A model generated the notes under the pieces. It was not told where the DNA came from. It searched no databases and saw nothing but the letters and a program-made list of their open reading frames with translations. From Rhodococcus sp. X156 (GTDB lineage: Bacteria; Actinomycetota; Actinomycetes; Mycobacteriales; Mycobacteriaceae): a stretch of 64,000 nt of DNA. The stretch lies in contig NZ_CP034766.1 in assembly GCF_004006015.1 (NCBI RefSeq), positions 744,001 to 808,000 of the forward strand. The letters run 5' to 3'. Shown piece by piece: positions 22,648 to 30,104 of the stretch. Numbering within the stretch: position 1 is the first letter of the stretch; every line of letters begins with the position of its first letter. Both the position numbers and the translations under genes were made by a program.

Positions 22648-23115
22648 GTGGCGAGGGGCAGGGCGGGACGCACCTCGCGCACCAGCCGGACCAGCACCGA
22701 CCGGGTGACCGGCGCGCGGACGGGACTCGGCCTTCGGCTGAGCCTGTCCACCCGCCGGGCCGCGGTGCTGGCCCTGGTGGTGTGTGGTCTCGCCCTGACC
22801 CTCGCGGTGCCGCTGCGCACCTACGTCGGCCAGCGTCAGCAGCTGGCCGAGACGGTGGCCCAGCGGGAGGAGCTGCGCAACCAGGTCGCGGACCTGCAGC
22901 AGCAGCGGCTCCGGCTGGACGACCCGGCCTACGTGCAGTCGCAGGCCCGGGAGCGGCTGCGCTACGTCCGGCCGGGCGAGACGCCGTACCAGGTGCAGCT
23001 GCCCGGCGACGCCGAGCGTGCCGAGGCCGCGGAGAACCCGGTGAGCCCACCCAGCACCGACTGGTACGCGGCGCTGTGGGCCTCGGTCAACCAGCCCGCG
23101 GGAGCACCGCGGTGA
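22648..23115 (+). CDS. FtsB/DivIC-like septum formation protein
   Basis: 155-residue bitopic membrane protein: Arg/Thr-rich cytoplasmic N-terminus, one transmembrane helix (about 33-50), then a coiled coil YVGQRQQLAETVAQREELRN with LQQQRLRLDDPAYVQSQARE, the usual FtsB/DivIC signature before the RLRYVRPGE segment. It should join the divisome sub-complex with FtsQ and FtsL. GTG at 22648 lies 1 base after the eno stop with GAGGG upstream. The eno-ftsB pairing is the common actinobacterial order (Rv1023-Rv1024). Its stop overlaps the DUF501 start as GTGA. Confidence 0.9.
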   Translation: MARGRAGRTSRTSRTSTDRVTGARTGLGLRLSLSTRRAAVLALVVCGLALTLAVPLRTYVGQRQQLAETVAQREELRNQVADLQQQRLRLDDPAYVQSQARERLRYVRPGETPYQVQLPGDAERAEAAENPVSPPSTDWYAALWASVNQPAGAPR

Positions 23116-23723
23116 CCAGCTTCCCCACCGACGGCGAACCAGCAGACCGCGAACCACCAGACAGCGACACGACTGATATCGACACAACTGATATCGACAC
23201 AACTGATATCGAACCAGCAGAGGACGAGGCAGCAGACGTGGACCCGAGCAGCGTGAGCACCGCTGACCTGGAGGCGGTGCACGCCCAGCTCAAGCGCGAG
23301 CCGCGCGGCGTGCTGGCGATCGCCGCGCGGTGCCGCTGCGGCAAGCCCACCGTGGTCACCACGGCGCCGCGGCTGCCCGACGGCACGCCGTTTCCCACCC
23401 TGTACTACCTCACCTGCCCCCGGCTCAGCGCGGCCTGCAGCACGCTGGAGTCCGAGGGCGTCATGCGGGAGATGACCGAGCGGCTGGGGGAGGACCCCGA
23501 GCTGGCCGCGGCCTACCAGCGTGCCCACGACAGCTACCTGGCCGAGCGTGACGCCATCGAGCCGCTGGGCACGAAGGTGACCGCGGGCGGCATGCCGGAC
23601 CGGGTGAAGTGCCTGCACGTGCTGGTGGCGCACTCGCTGGCCAAGGGGCCCGGCGTCAACCCGCTGGGTGACGAGGCGCTGGAGCGGATCGGCGAGTGGT
23701 GGCGCAAGGGACCGTGCGTGTGA
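23112..23723 (+). CDS. DUF501 protein with an N-terminal repeat
   Basis: 203 residues, orthologous in position to Rv1025. Function unknown; this family sits between FtsB-like and Ppx genes throughout actinobacteria. The conserved part starts at DLEAVHAQLKREPRGVLAIA and has cysteines in AARCRCGKPTVV, LTCPRLSAACS and VKCLHV that could bind a metal. The first 45 residues are acidic and of low complexity, with TTDID encoded by a 15-bp minisatellite (23165-23209). GTG at 23112 overlaps the upstream stop. Its last codons belong to an 18-bp repeat array. Confidence 0.88.
   Translation: MTSFPTDGEPADREPPDSDTTDIDTTDIDTTDIEPAEDEAADVDPSSVSTADLEAVHAQLKREPRGVLAIAARCRCGKPTVVTTAPRLPDGTPFPTLYYLTCPRLSAACSTLESEGVMREMTERLGEDPELAAAYQRAHDSYLAERDAIEPLGTKVTAGGMPDRVKCLHVLVAHSLAKGPGVNPLGDEALERIGEWWRKGPCV
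23165..23209 (+). repeat. 15-bp minisatellite x3 inside the DUF501 gene
   Basis: Three 15-bp units at 23165-23179, 23180-23194 and 23195-23209; units 2 and 3 are identical, unit 1 differs at one base. Each encodes about TTDID, keeps the reading frame and contains the hexamer GATATC. The array is clearly A+T-richer than the flanks. GAACCAGCAG occurs on both sides of it. Confidence 0.9.
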
Positions 23724-23782
23724 CGAACACCGAGCGTGTGACGTGCACCGTGGGTGGGACGTGCACCGTGGGTGGGAGGAGA
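23711..23782 (+). repeat. 18-bp tandem repeat x4 spanning the DUF501 stop and the ppx ribosome binding site
   Basis: Diverged units at 23711-23728, 23729-23746, 23747-23764 and 23765-23782, all starting ACCG. The first contains the DUF501 stop codon, the last ends in the AGGAG of ppx. The core GACGTGCACCGTGGGTGG occurs twice exactly (23740-23757, 23758-23775). Confidence 0.85.
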
Positions 23783-23787
23783 GCTCG

Positions 23788-24717
23788 GTGAGCAGGGTCG
23801 GAGCAATCGACTGCGGCACCAACTCCATCAGGCTCCTGGTGGCCGACGTGTCACCCGGTGGTGACCTGCGGGACGTGCACCGCGACATGCGGGTGGTGCG
23901 CCTGGGCCAGGACGTCGACCGCACCGGTCGGCTGGCGCCGGAGGCGATCGAGCGCACCCGGGTGGCGCTGGTGGAGTACGCGGGCGTCATGGCGCGCAAG
24001 GGTGTGCAGCGGGTGCGCATGGTTGCCACCTCCGCCACCCGGGACGCGGCCAACCGGGAGGACTTCTTCGCCATGGTCCGCGGCGTGCTGGGCGTGGACG
24101 CCGAGGTGATCACCGGTGACGAGGAGGCCCGCCTGAGCTTCGCCGGGGCGGTGGGCGAGCTCGACCCGGACGAGGGCCCGTTCCTGGTGGTCGACCTCGG
24201 TGGTGGTTCCACCGAGCTGGTGCTGGGCGACGCCGACGGCGTGCAGGCGGCCTTCTCCACCAACATCGGCTGCGTCCGGCTCACCGAGCGCTGCCTGCCC
24301 GACGACCCACCCACGGCGGAGCAGGTGCACGCCGCCGAGCAGGTGGTCCGGGACGTGCTGGCAGAGGGCTTCGCCGCGGTGCCGGTGGCCAAGGCCCGCA
24401 CGTGGGTGGGGGTGGCCGGCACCATGACCACCATCGCCGCGGTCAGCCACGAGCTGCCCACCTACGACCGCGACCTCATCCACCTCTCCCGCACCCCGCT
24501 GGAGCGGGTGCGCGAGGTGTGCACCGACCTGACCGCCCGCAGCAGCACCCAGCGGATGGAGCTGCCCCCCATGCACCCGGGCCGCGCGGACGTCATCGGT
24601 GGTGGCGCCATCATCACCCGGGTGCTCGCCGAGGAGCTGGCCGAGCGGGCGGGCATCACCGAGCTGGTGGTCAGCGAGCACGACATCCTGGACGGCATCG
24701 CGCTCTCCATCGCCTGA
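23788..24717 (+). CDS. ppx: Ppx/GppA phosphatase (exopolyphosphatase)
   Basis: ASKHA-fold phosphatase acting on polyphosphate or pppGpp. 309 residues; Rv1026-like short form without the C-terminal HD domain. Motifs: first phosphate loop VGAIDCGTNSIRLLVAD and second loop VVDLGGGSTELVLG, with DEEARLSFAGA between them. GTG at 23788 has AGGAG 6 bases upstream. Last gene of the eno operon; 64 bases after DUF501, mostly filled by an 18-bp repeat. In vivo substrate not decided. Confidence 0.92.
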   Translation: MSRVGAIDCGTNSIRLLVADVSPGGDLRDVHRDMRVVRLGQDVDRTGRLAPEAIERTRVALVEYAGVMARKGVQRVRMVATSATRDAANREDFFAMVRGVLGVDAEVITGDEEARLSFAGAVGELDPDEGPFLVVDLGGGSTELVLGDADGVQAAFSTNIGCVRLTERCLPDDPPTAEQVHAAEQVVRDVLAEGFAAVPVAKARTWVGVAGTMTTIAAVSHELPTYDRDLIHLSRTPLERVREVCTDLTARSSTQRMELPPMHPGRADVIGGGAIITRVLAEELAERAGITELVVSEHDILDGIALSIA

Positions 24718-24801
24718 GTGCCTGGCCGGGAGGTGCTCCGTCCGGCGGCGCCTCGCTGACCTGCCTGCTCGGACCAGTGTGGACGGTGCGAGGATCTACG
24801 C

Positions 24802-26121
24802 GTGAGCAACGCGAAGCCCGCCCGGATCCTCATCGTCGGCGGCGGCTATGTCGGCATGTACACCGCGCTGCGCCTGCAGAAGAAGCTGCGTCGGTCCGAG
24901 GCCCAGATCACCGTGGTGGACCCGCAGCCGCACATGACCTACAAGCCGTTCCTGCCCGAGGCGGCGGCCGGCTCCATCGAGCCGCGCCACGTGGTGGTGC
25001 CGCTGCGCAAGGCGTTGCGCAAGTGCAAGGTGGTCACCGCGCGGGTGGACAAGGTCGACCACTCCCAGCGCACCGCCTGGGTCTCCACCCCGGAGGGCGA
25101 CACCTCCACCATCGAGTACGACATCCTGGTGATGTCGCCGGGCTCCATCGCCCGCACGCTGCCCATCCCGGGTCTGGCTGAGCAGGGCATCTCCTTCCAG
25201 ACCGTGGGCGAGGCCATCTACCTGCGCAACCACGTGCTGTCCCGGCTGGACACCGCTGCCACCACCACCGACCCAGTGGGCCGGCAGAAGCTGCTGACCT
25301 TCGTGGTCATCGGTGGCGGGTACGCCGGCATCGAGGCGCTGGCGGAGCTGGAGGACATGGCCCGCTACGCCCTGCGCTACCACCAGGAGATCAAGCCCTC
25401 GGAGATGCGCTGGGTGCTGGTGGAGGCCACCAACCGGGTGATGCCCGAGGTCAGCCCCAAGCTGGGCGTCTACACGGTGCAGCGGCTCACCGAGCGCGGC
25501 ATCCAGGTGTACCTGGACACCCGGGTGGAGTCGATGGTCGACGGCAACGTGCGGCTGTCCGACGGCACCGAGTTCCCCACCGGCACCATCGTGTGGACCG
25601 CAGGGGTCAAGGCCAACCCGATGCTCGCCAAGACCGACCTGCCCCTGGACGAGCGCGGGCGGGTGCGCTGCACCACGGCGCTGCAGGTGGCCGGCCGCTC
25701 GGACGCCTACAGCGCCGGCGACTGCTCCGCGGTCCCCGACCTGTCCAAGCTCGAGCAGGACTCCGGCGCCACCTGCAGCCCGTCGGCGCAGCACGCCGTG
25801 CGCCAGGCCCGGGTGCTGGCGGACAACGTCGTCGCCGGGCTGCGCGGCAAGGACGCCACCCCCTACGAGCACAAGTACGTCGGGTCGGTGGCCAGCCTGG
25901 GCCTGTACAAGGGCGTCGCCGACGTCTACGGCATCAAGCTCAAGGGGGTGCCGGCCTGGTTCATGCACCGCACCTACCACCTCAGCCGGATGCCCACCTT
26001 CAACCGCAAGGTGCGGGTGCTCATCGACTGGACCGAGGCGCTGCTGCTGCGCCGCGAGGTGGTCGCGCTCGGCCAGATCCACGACCCCAAGGCCGAGTTC
26101 GACCGGGCCGCCGCCAGCTAG
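24802..26121 (+). CDS. ndh: Type II NADH dehydrogenase (NDH-2)
   Basis: Single-subunit, non-proton-pumping NADH:menaquinone oxidoreductase on the inner face of the membrane. 439 residues with two Rossmann sites: FAD at ILIVGGGYVGMYTALRLQKK (about 9-28) and NADH at FVVIGGGYAGIEALAELED (about 166-184). The quinone-side motif AQHAVRQA and the C-terminal amphipathic region are present. GTG at 24802 has GAGGA 7 bases upstream. It is followed by a strong hairpin and tRNA-Leu. Confidence 0.93.
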   Translation: MSNAKPARILIVGGGYVGMYTALRLQKKLRRSEAQITVVDPQPHMTYKPFLPEAAAGSIEPRHVVVPLRKALRKCKVVTARVDKVDHSQRTAWVSTPEGDTSTIEYDILVMSPGSIARTLPIPGLAEQGISFQTVGEAIYLRNHVLSRLDTAATTTDPVGRQKLLTFVVIGGGYAGIEALAELEDMARYALRYHQEIKPSEMRWVLVEATNRVMPEVSPKLGVYTVQRLTERGIQVYLDTRVESMVDGNVRLSDGTEFPTGTIVWTAGVKANPMLAKTDLPLDERGRVRCTTALQVAGRSDAYSAGDCSAVPDLSKLEQDSGATCSPSAQHAVRQARVLADNVVAGLRGKDATPYEHKYVGSVASLGLYKGVADVYGIKLKGVPAWFMHRTYHLSRMPTFNRKVRVLIDWTEALLLRREVVALGQIHDPKAEFDRAAAS

Positions 26122-26134
26122 AGTTCCGCACGCA

Positions 26135-26159
26135 CGCCGCGCGGCACACTCGCGCGGCG
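26135..26159 (+). terminator. Hairpin after ndh
   Basis: CGCCGCGCG (26135-26143) pairs perfectly with CGCGCGGCG (26151-26159) around a 7-base loop, 13 bases after the ndh stop and 3 bases before the tRNA. It can end the ndh mRNA. Confidence 0.65.
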
Positions 26160-26162
26160 CTC

Positions 26163-26237
26163 GCCCCCGTGGCCCAACTGGCAGAGGCAGACCCCTTAAA
26201 AGGGTTACCGGTGTCGGTTCGACTCCGACCGGGGGCA
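26163..26237 (+). tRNA. tRNA with anticodon UAA (tRNA-Leu by anticodon), short variable arm
   Basis: Cloverleaf: acceptor GCCCCCG/CGGGGGC, anticodon stem GACCC/GGGTT with loop CTTAAAA giving anticodon TAA, and T arm GTCGG-TTCGACT-CCGAC. The discriminator base is A, as LeuRS requires. The variable region is only 6 bases, whereas bacterial tRNA-Leu normally has a long class II arm. CCA is not encoded. The gene looks intact, so I read it as a tRNA-Leu(UAA) of unusual form. Confidence 0.8.
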
Positions 26238-26259
26238 CCGAGGGCACGCGGTCGGCGCA

Positions 26260-26604
26260 TCATGCGCCTCGCCGCCCCGTCCCGCGCGGCTTGCGGGGCT
26301 TGGGCGGCGGCACGCGCGCCGCGGTCTCCGCGACCACGCCCTGCAGCCAGTCGTGGTCCTCGAGCAGCTCACGGGGGATGCGCCAGTACGGCTTGGACCC
26401 CGGGAACAGCTCACCCTTGAGGTCGTCGGTGAGCCGGTCGTCGACGAGCTCGGTGATCTTCAGGCTGAGCGTGTCGTCGGTGACGAACGCCGGGATCGTC
26501 CCGTTGAGGTACAGCGCGTGCCCCCCGAACAGGGGCCGGGTGGTCACCGGCAGCGGGGCGAGCTGGTCGAGGATGTGCTCGAGCAGCTCCGGATCCGTCG
26601 TCAT
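26260..26604 (-). CDS. TfoX N-terminal-domain protein
   Basis: 114 residues with the TfoX/Sxy N-terminal fold: LLEHILDQLAPLPVTTRPLF, GGHALYLNGTIPAFVTDDTL and LSLKITELVDDRLTDDLKGE. The tail is basic (PPPKPRKPRGTGRRGA). In this lineage such stand-alone domains have no proven role, and competence control cannot be assumed. ATG at 26604 lacks a ribosome binding site; TACCGT (26616-26611, minus strand) lies 6 bases upstream, so a leaderless mRNA is likely. It ends 22 bases from tRNA-Leu and is divergent from the Bax1-I gene. Confidence 0.82.
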   Translation of the reverse strand: MTTDPELLEHILDQLAPLPVTTRPLFGGHALYLNGTIPAFVTDDTLSLKITELVDDRLTDDLKGELFPGSKPYWRIPRELLEDHDWLQGVVAETAARVPPPKPRKPRGTGRRGA

Positions 26605-26610
26605 GCACCG

Positions 26611-26686
26611 ACGGTACAAAGGTCCACCGGCTCCTCGCCCGGTCAGCGTCCGATTTGTCTCGTCCGTGCCGGGAACCTTGTACCGT
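26611..26686. promoter_or_regulatory. Facing promoters with identical TTGTACCGT elements
   Basis: TTGTACCGT occurs at 26678-26686 on the plus strand and at 26619-26611 on the minus strand, pointing away from each other. The TACCGT part fits TANNNT, so each is best read as the -10 element of the gene it faces: Bax1-I (leader of about 60 bases) and the TfoX-domain gene (leaderless). A 6-bp hairpin with a 4-base loop lies in the Bax1-I leader at 26708-26723. Confidence 0.5.
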
Positions 26687-26754
26687 TGAGACGCGTTACT
26701 CCTGCAAACGGGCTGTTGCCCGTCGCTACTCATCCCGCAAGAAGGGAACACATC

Positions 26755-27645
26755 GTGCGCACCAGCAGCAACCCGGTATTCCGCACCCTGCCCAAGGACA
26801 GGAACGGGTACGCAACGTTCGGGTCCGGCGCGGCGCCCCAGACCGGCCAGGCCCCCTACGGCCAGCAGCAGCCCTACGGCCAGGCCCCGTACGGCCAGCA
26901 GCAGCCCTACGGCCAGGCCCCGTACGGCCAGCAGCCGTACGGCCAGCCACAGCCGGCGCAGCCGTTCTCCACCGAGCGGGCGATGACCATCGACGACGTC
27001 GTGGTGAAGACCGGCATGACCCTGGGCGTGCTCACCGTGGCCGGGATCATCTCCGCGCTGGTGTGTGCGGCCAACCCCGACCTGGTCACCCCGCTGGCCA
27101 TCGGCGGCGTGGTGATCGCGCTGGTGCTCGTGCTGGTGGCCACCTTCGGCCGCAAGATGAACCCGGGCATCGTGCTGTCCTACGCCGCTGCGGAGGGTGT
27201 GGCCATCGGGGCCATCTCCTTCGTCTTCGCCGACCTCTTCGGCAGCGCCATCGTGGGGCAGGCGGTGATCGGCACCGTCGGTGTCTTCGCCGGCATGCTC
27301 ATCGTCTACCGCACCGGGGCCATCCGCGTGACCCCCAAGCTCACCCGGATGATCGTGGGCGCCATGATCGGCATCCTGGTGCTCATGGTGGCCAACCTGG
27401 TGGGGTCGCTGTTCGGCCTGGAGATGGGCCTGCGCGACGGTGGGGCCCTGGCCATCGGCTTCAGCCTGATCTGCATCGCGGTCGCCGCGTTCAGCTTCCT
27501 GCTGGACTTCGACCAGGCCGACCAGCTCATCCGCGCGGGCGCGCCGGAGAAGGCCGCGTGGGGCGTGGCCCTGGGCCTGACCGTCACCCTGGTGTGGCTG
27601 TACCTGGAGATCCTGCGCCTGCTCAGCTACTTCCAGAACGACTAG
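26755..27645 (+). CDS. Bax inhibitor-1/YccA family membrane protein
   Basis: 296 residues: a cytoplasmic N-terminus of about 80 residues with PYGQ repeats and about seven transmembrane helices typical of Bax1-I proteins (possible pH-sensitive Ca leak channel by family analogy). Conserved C-terminal segment: FSFLLDFDQADQLIRAGAPE, then WGVALGLTVTLVWLYLEILR. GTG at 26755 has AGGGA 7 bases upstream. Followed by a strong terminator. Function in actinobacteria is unknown. Confidence 0.92.
   Translation: MRTSSNPVFRTLPKDRNGYATFGSGAAPQTGQAPYGQQQPYGQAPYGQQQPYGQAPYGQQPYGQPQPAQPFSTERAMTIDDVVVKTGMTLGVLTVAGIISALVCAANPDLVTPLAIGGVVIALVLVLVATFGRKMNPGIVLSYAAAEGVAIGAISFVFADLFGSAIVGQAVIGTVGVFAGMLIVYRTGAIRVTPKLTRMIVGAMIGILVLMVANLVGSLFGLEMGLRDGGALAIGFSLICIAVAAFSFLLDFDQADQLIRAGAPEKAAWGVALGLTVTLVWLYLEILRLLSYFQND
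26851..26946 (+). repeat. 33-bp coding repeat (PYGQ-rich) in the Bax1-I gene
   Basis: Units 26851-26883, 26884-26916 and a shortened 30-bp unit 26917-26946 encode an APYGQQQPYGQ-type 11-residue repeat. It makes a disordered Tyr/Gln/Pro-rich tail before the first membrane helix. Confidence 0.9.
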
Positions 27646-27670
27646 CACCAACCCGCTCCCACCGGAGCGA

Positions 27671-27709
27671 CGAGAAGGGCCCGGCAGCAGCGCTGCCGGG
27701 CCCTTCTCG
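27671..27709. terminator. Bidirectional terminator between the Bax1-I and thiolase genes
   Basis: Perfect 18-bp stem (27671-27688 with 27692-27709) and a 3-base loop between two convergent genes. The strongest hairpin of the window. Confidence 0.92.
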
Positions 27710-27724
27710 GTGTCTAGCGGGTGA

Positions 27725-28945
27725 TCAGCTGAGACGCTCGATCACCATGGCCATGCCCTGGCCGCCGCCGACGCACATGGTCTCCAGGCCGATGCTCTTG
27801 TCCCGGGAGGACAGGTTGTTGAGCAGCGTGGTGGTGATGCGCGCACCGGTCATGCCGAACGGGTGGCCGATGGCGATGGCGCCACCGGAGACGTTGAGCT
27901 TCTCCTCGTCCAGGCCCAGCTCACGAGCGGAGCCGATGACCTGCACCGCGAAGGCCTCGTTGATCTCGGCGAGGTCGATGTCGTCGATGCTCATGCCGGC
28001 CAGCTTCAGCGCCCGGCGGGTGGCCTCGATCGGGCCCAGGCCCATGATCTCCGGGGAGAGGCCGGAGACGCCGGTGGACACGATGCGCGCCAGCGGGGTC
28101 AGGCCGAGCTCCTTGGCCTTGGTGTCGCTCATGATCACCAGGGCGGCAGCACCGTCGTTGAGCGGGCAGGCGTTGCCGGCGGTGACCACGCCGTCCGGAC
28201 GGAACACCGGCTTGAGCTGGGAGATCTTCTCGTAGGTGGTGCCGGCGCGGGGGCCGTCGTCCTTGCTGACCACGGTGCCGTCAGCCAGGGTCACCGGGGT
28301 GATCTCCCGCTCGAAGAAGCCGCTGTTGATGGCCTCCTCCGCGCGGTTCTGGCTGCGCACGCCCCAGCGGTCCTGCTCCTCGCGGCTGATGCCGGTGTAG
28401 GAGGCGACGTTCTCCGCGGTCTGGCCCATGGAGATGTAGGCGTCCGGGATGAGGCCGTTCTCGCGGGGGTCCTGCCACGCCCCGGCGCCGCCCTCGGCGC
28501 TCTTGGCGGTGCGGGCCTCGGCGTCGGCGAACAGCGGGTTGTGGGTGTCCGGCCAGGAGTCGGCGTTGCCGCGGACGAAGCTGGAGACGCTCTCGACGCC
28601 GGCGGAGATGAAGACGTCGCCCTCGCCGGCCTTGATGGCGTGCATCGCCATGCGGGTGGTCTGCAGCGAGGAAGAGCAGTACCGGTTCACCGTGGTGCCG
28701 GGCAGGCCGTCGTAGCCCAGCTGCATGGCGACCATGCGCGCCATGTTGAAGCCGGACTCACCCGCGGGCTGGCCACAGCCGAGCAGCAGGTCGTCGATCG
28801 TGGTGGGGTCGAGCTCAGGGACCTTGGCGAGGGCAGCGGCCACCATCTGCGTCGCAAGGTCGTCGGGACGAACGCTGGCCAGCGATCCCTTGAACGCTCG
28901 CCCGATCGGGGAGCGTGCAGTGGAAACAATGACGGCCTCGGGCAT
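27725..28945 (-). CDS. Thiolase (acetyl-CoA C-acetyltransferase family)
   Basis: Condenses or cleaves acyl-CoA in fatty-acid breakdown. 406 residues. Catalytic nucleophile Cys90 in NRYCSSSLQT, NEAFAVQ motif, GHPFGMTGAR with the active His, and second Cys in CVGGGQGMAMVIE. ATG at 28945 has GAGGAG 7 bases upstream. Position and type match Rv1074c (fadA3). It follows the SGNH hydrolase gene by 43 bases on the same strand, so the two probably share a transcript. Confidence 0.94.
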   Translation of the reverse strand: MPEAVIVSTARSPIGRAFKGSLASVRPDDLATQMVAAALAKVPELDPTTIDDLLLGCGQPAGESGFNMARMVAMQLGYDGLPGTTVNRYCSSSLQTTRMAMHAIKAGEGDVFISAGVESVSSFVRGNADSWPDTHNPLFADAEARTAKSAEGGAGAWQDPRENGLIPDAYISMGQTAENVASYTGISREEQDRWGVRSQNRAEEAINSGFFEREITPVTLADGTVVSKDDGPRAGTTYEKISQLKPVFRPDGVVTAGNACPLNDGAAALVIMSDTKAKELGLTPLARIVSTGVSGLSPEIMGLGPIEATRRALKLAGMSIDDIDLAEINEAFAVQVIGSARELGLDEEKLNVSGGAIAIGHPFGMTGARITTTLLNNLSSRDKSIGLETMCVGGGQGMAMVIERLS

Positions 28946-28988
28946 GGGAGAACTCCTCTGTCGGCGTGTTGAGCTACCTGCCGAGAGG

Positions 28989-30008
28989 TTACTGGTCGGT
29001 GGGGAGCGCCTCGCCACGGCGCTGGACATCGGCCCTGCGCAACAGCTCTGTGGCCCACCGTCCCCCGGTTCGCGCCCGCTGGTCGAGGTTCTGGTTCAGC
29101 GCGGCGGTGAGCCGAGAGGTGGGGCGCCGCGCCTCGGCGGTGACCGAGCGAAGGGGGAGCTCGGCCAGCGGCGGCCCACCCCACAGGCCCAGCTCGGAGC
29201 ACACCGCCGGCAGCATCAGGGTGGCCGCTGCCTCGTAGCCGGCCGCCGAGGGGTGGAACTGGTCGGCGGAGAAGAAGACCTCGGGGCGGGTGAGGAACTC
29301 GGGGGAGAGCAGGTCGGCCAGCGGCACGGCGCAGCCTCCGGCGGCGGTGATGGCCACGCTCTGCGCCTTGGCCAGCCGCAGGCTCCAGGAGCGCACCACG
29401 CTGCGCAGCGGCTGGGGGATGGGACGGACAGCGCCCAGGTCGGGGCAGGTGCCGGCGACGACGGCGGTGCCGTGCCCGCGCAGCCGGGCCACCGCCGCGC
29501 CGAGGCGGTCCGCCGAGGCCTGCACCGACTGCTTGGAGGTGACGTCGTTGGCGCCGATGAAGATGACCGCGGCGTCCGGGGCGCGGCCGCCCTGCTCGGA
29601 CAGCGCCCGGGAGATCTGGTCGTCCAGGGTGGTGGAGTTGGCGCCGACCACGGCGTAGGTGTGCAGCCGCACCGGGCGACCGGTCTCGTCGGCGAGGCCG
29701 CGGGCCAGCCGCACGCCGGGGAGCTCGGCCGCGGTGGCGCACCCCAGGCCGGCGGCGGTGGAGTCTCCGAACAACCCGAGCGTCAGCACGTCCGTGCCCG
29801 GCCCGGCGTCCGGGTCGAGCACCGCGCCGCCGGGGCAGGGCTCGGTGGCCTGCGGCTGGTACACGCCGTCGGCGCGCGGGGCGAGGGAACGGGGTGGGCC
29901 GATCTTGCGGCGGGCGTGCTTGGACTGCTCGATCAGCAGGCGGTAGGCCGTGCCCGCGGAGGAAGCAGTGACCACCGCCGCGACGGAGATTCGTCGTGTC
30001 CGGGCCAC
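28989..30008 (-). CDS. SGNH/GDSL-family hydrolase
   Basis: Esterase/lipase fold with signal-anchor-like N-terminus (ISVAAVVTASSAGTAYRLLI). 339 residues. Block I GLFGDSTAAGLG with Ser83, block III IFIGANDVTS, block V FSADQFHPSAAGY with the catalytic His. A C-terminal extension of about 80 residues has no known domain. GTG at 30008 has GGGGAG 5 bases upstream; TACCGT at 30048-30043 (minus) is a suitable -10. Position matches Rv1075c. Substrate unknown. Confidence 0.9.
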   Translation of the reverse strand: MARTRRISVAAVVTASSAGTAYRLLIEQSKHARRKIGPPRSLAPRADGVYQPQATEPCPGGAVLDPDAGPGTDVLTLGLFGDSTAAGLGCATAAELPGVRLARGLADETGRPVRLHTYAVVGANSTTLDDQISRALSEQGGRAPDAAVIFIGANDVTSKQSVQASADRLGAAVARLRGHGTAVVAGTCPDLGAVRPIPQPLRSVVRSWSLRLAKAQSVAITAAGGCAVPLADLLSPEFLTRPEVFFSADQFHPSAAGYEAAATLMLPAVCSELGLWGGPPLAELPLRSVTAEARRPTSRLTAALNQNLDQRARTGGRWATELLRRADVQRRGEALPTDQ

Positions 30009-30104
30009 GCTGCTCCCCTCTGTCGGCGGTCGTCTCGCGAGCACGGTATACCTCGGTGCCGGTCTGCAGACCCGGCCCACGGGGCGACCTGACACGATGG
30101 GGTC

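Noticed and set aside
26163-26237. tRNA read as tRNA-Lys from the A-rich loop or as lying on the minus strand
   Set aside because: The T arm (GTCGG-TTCGACT-CCGAC) and acceptor pairing fix the plus strand, and the 7-base loop CTTAAAA gives UAA, not UUU.
26611-26686. TTGTACCGT inverted pair as a single regulator operator
   Set aside because: Each copy contains a TANNNT -10 hexamer correctly placed for the gene it faces, so two divergent promoters explain it.
26851-26946. PYGQ repeats as a CRISPR-like array
   Set aside because: Units are contiguous without spacers, in frame, and inside the Bax1-I coding region.
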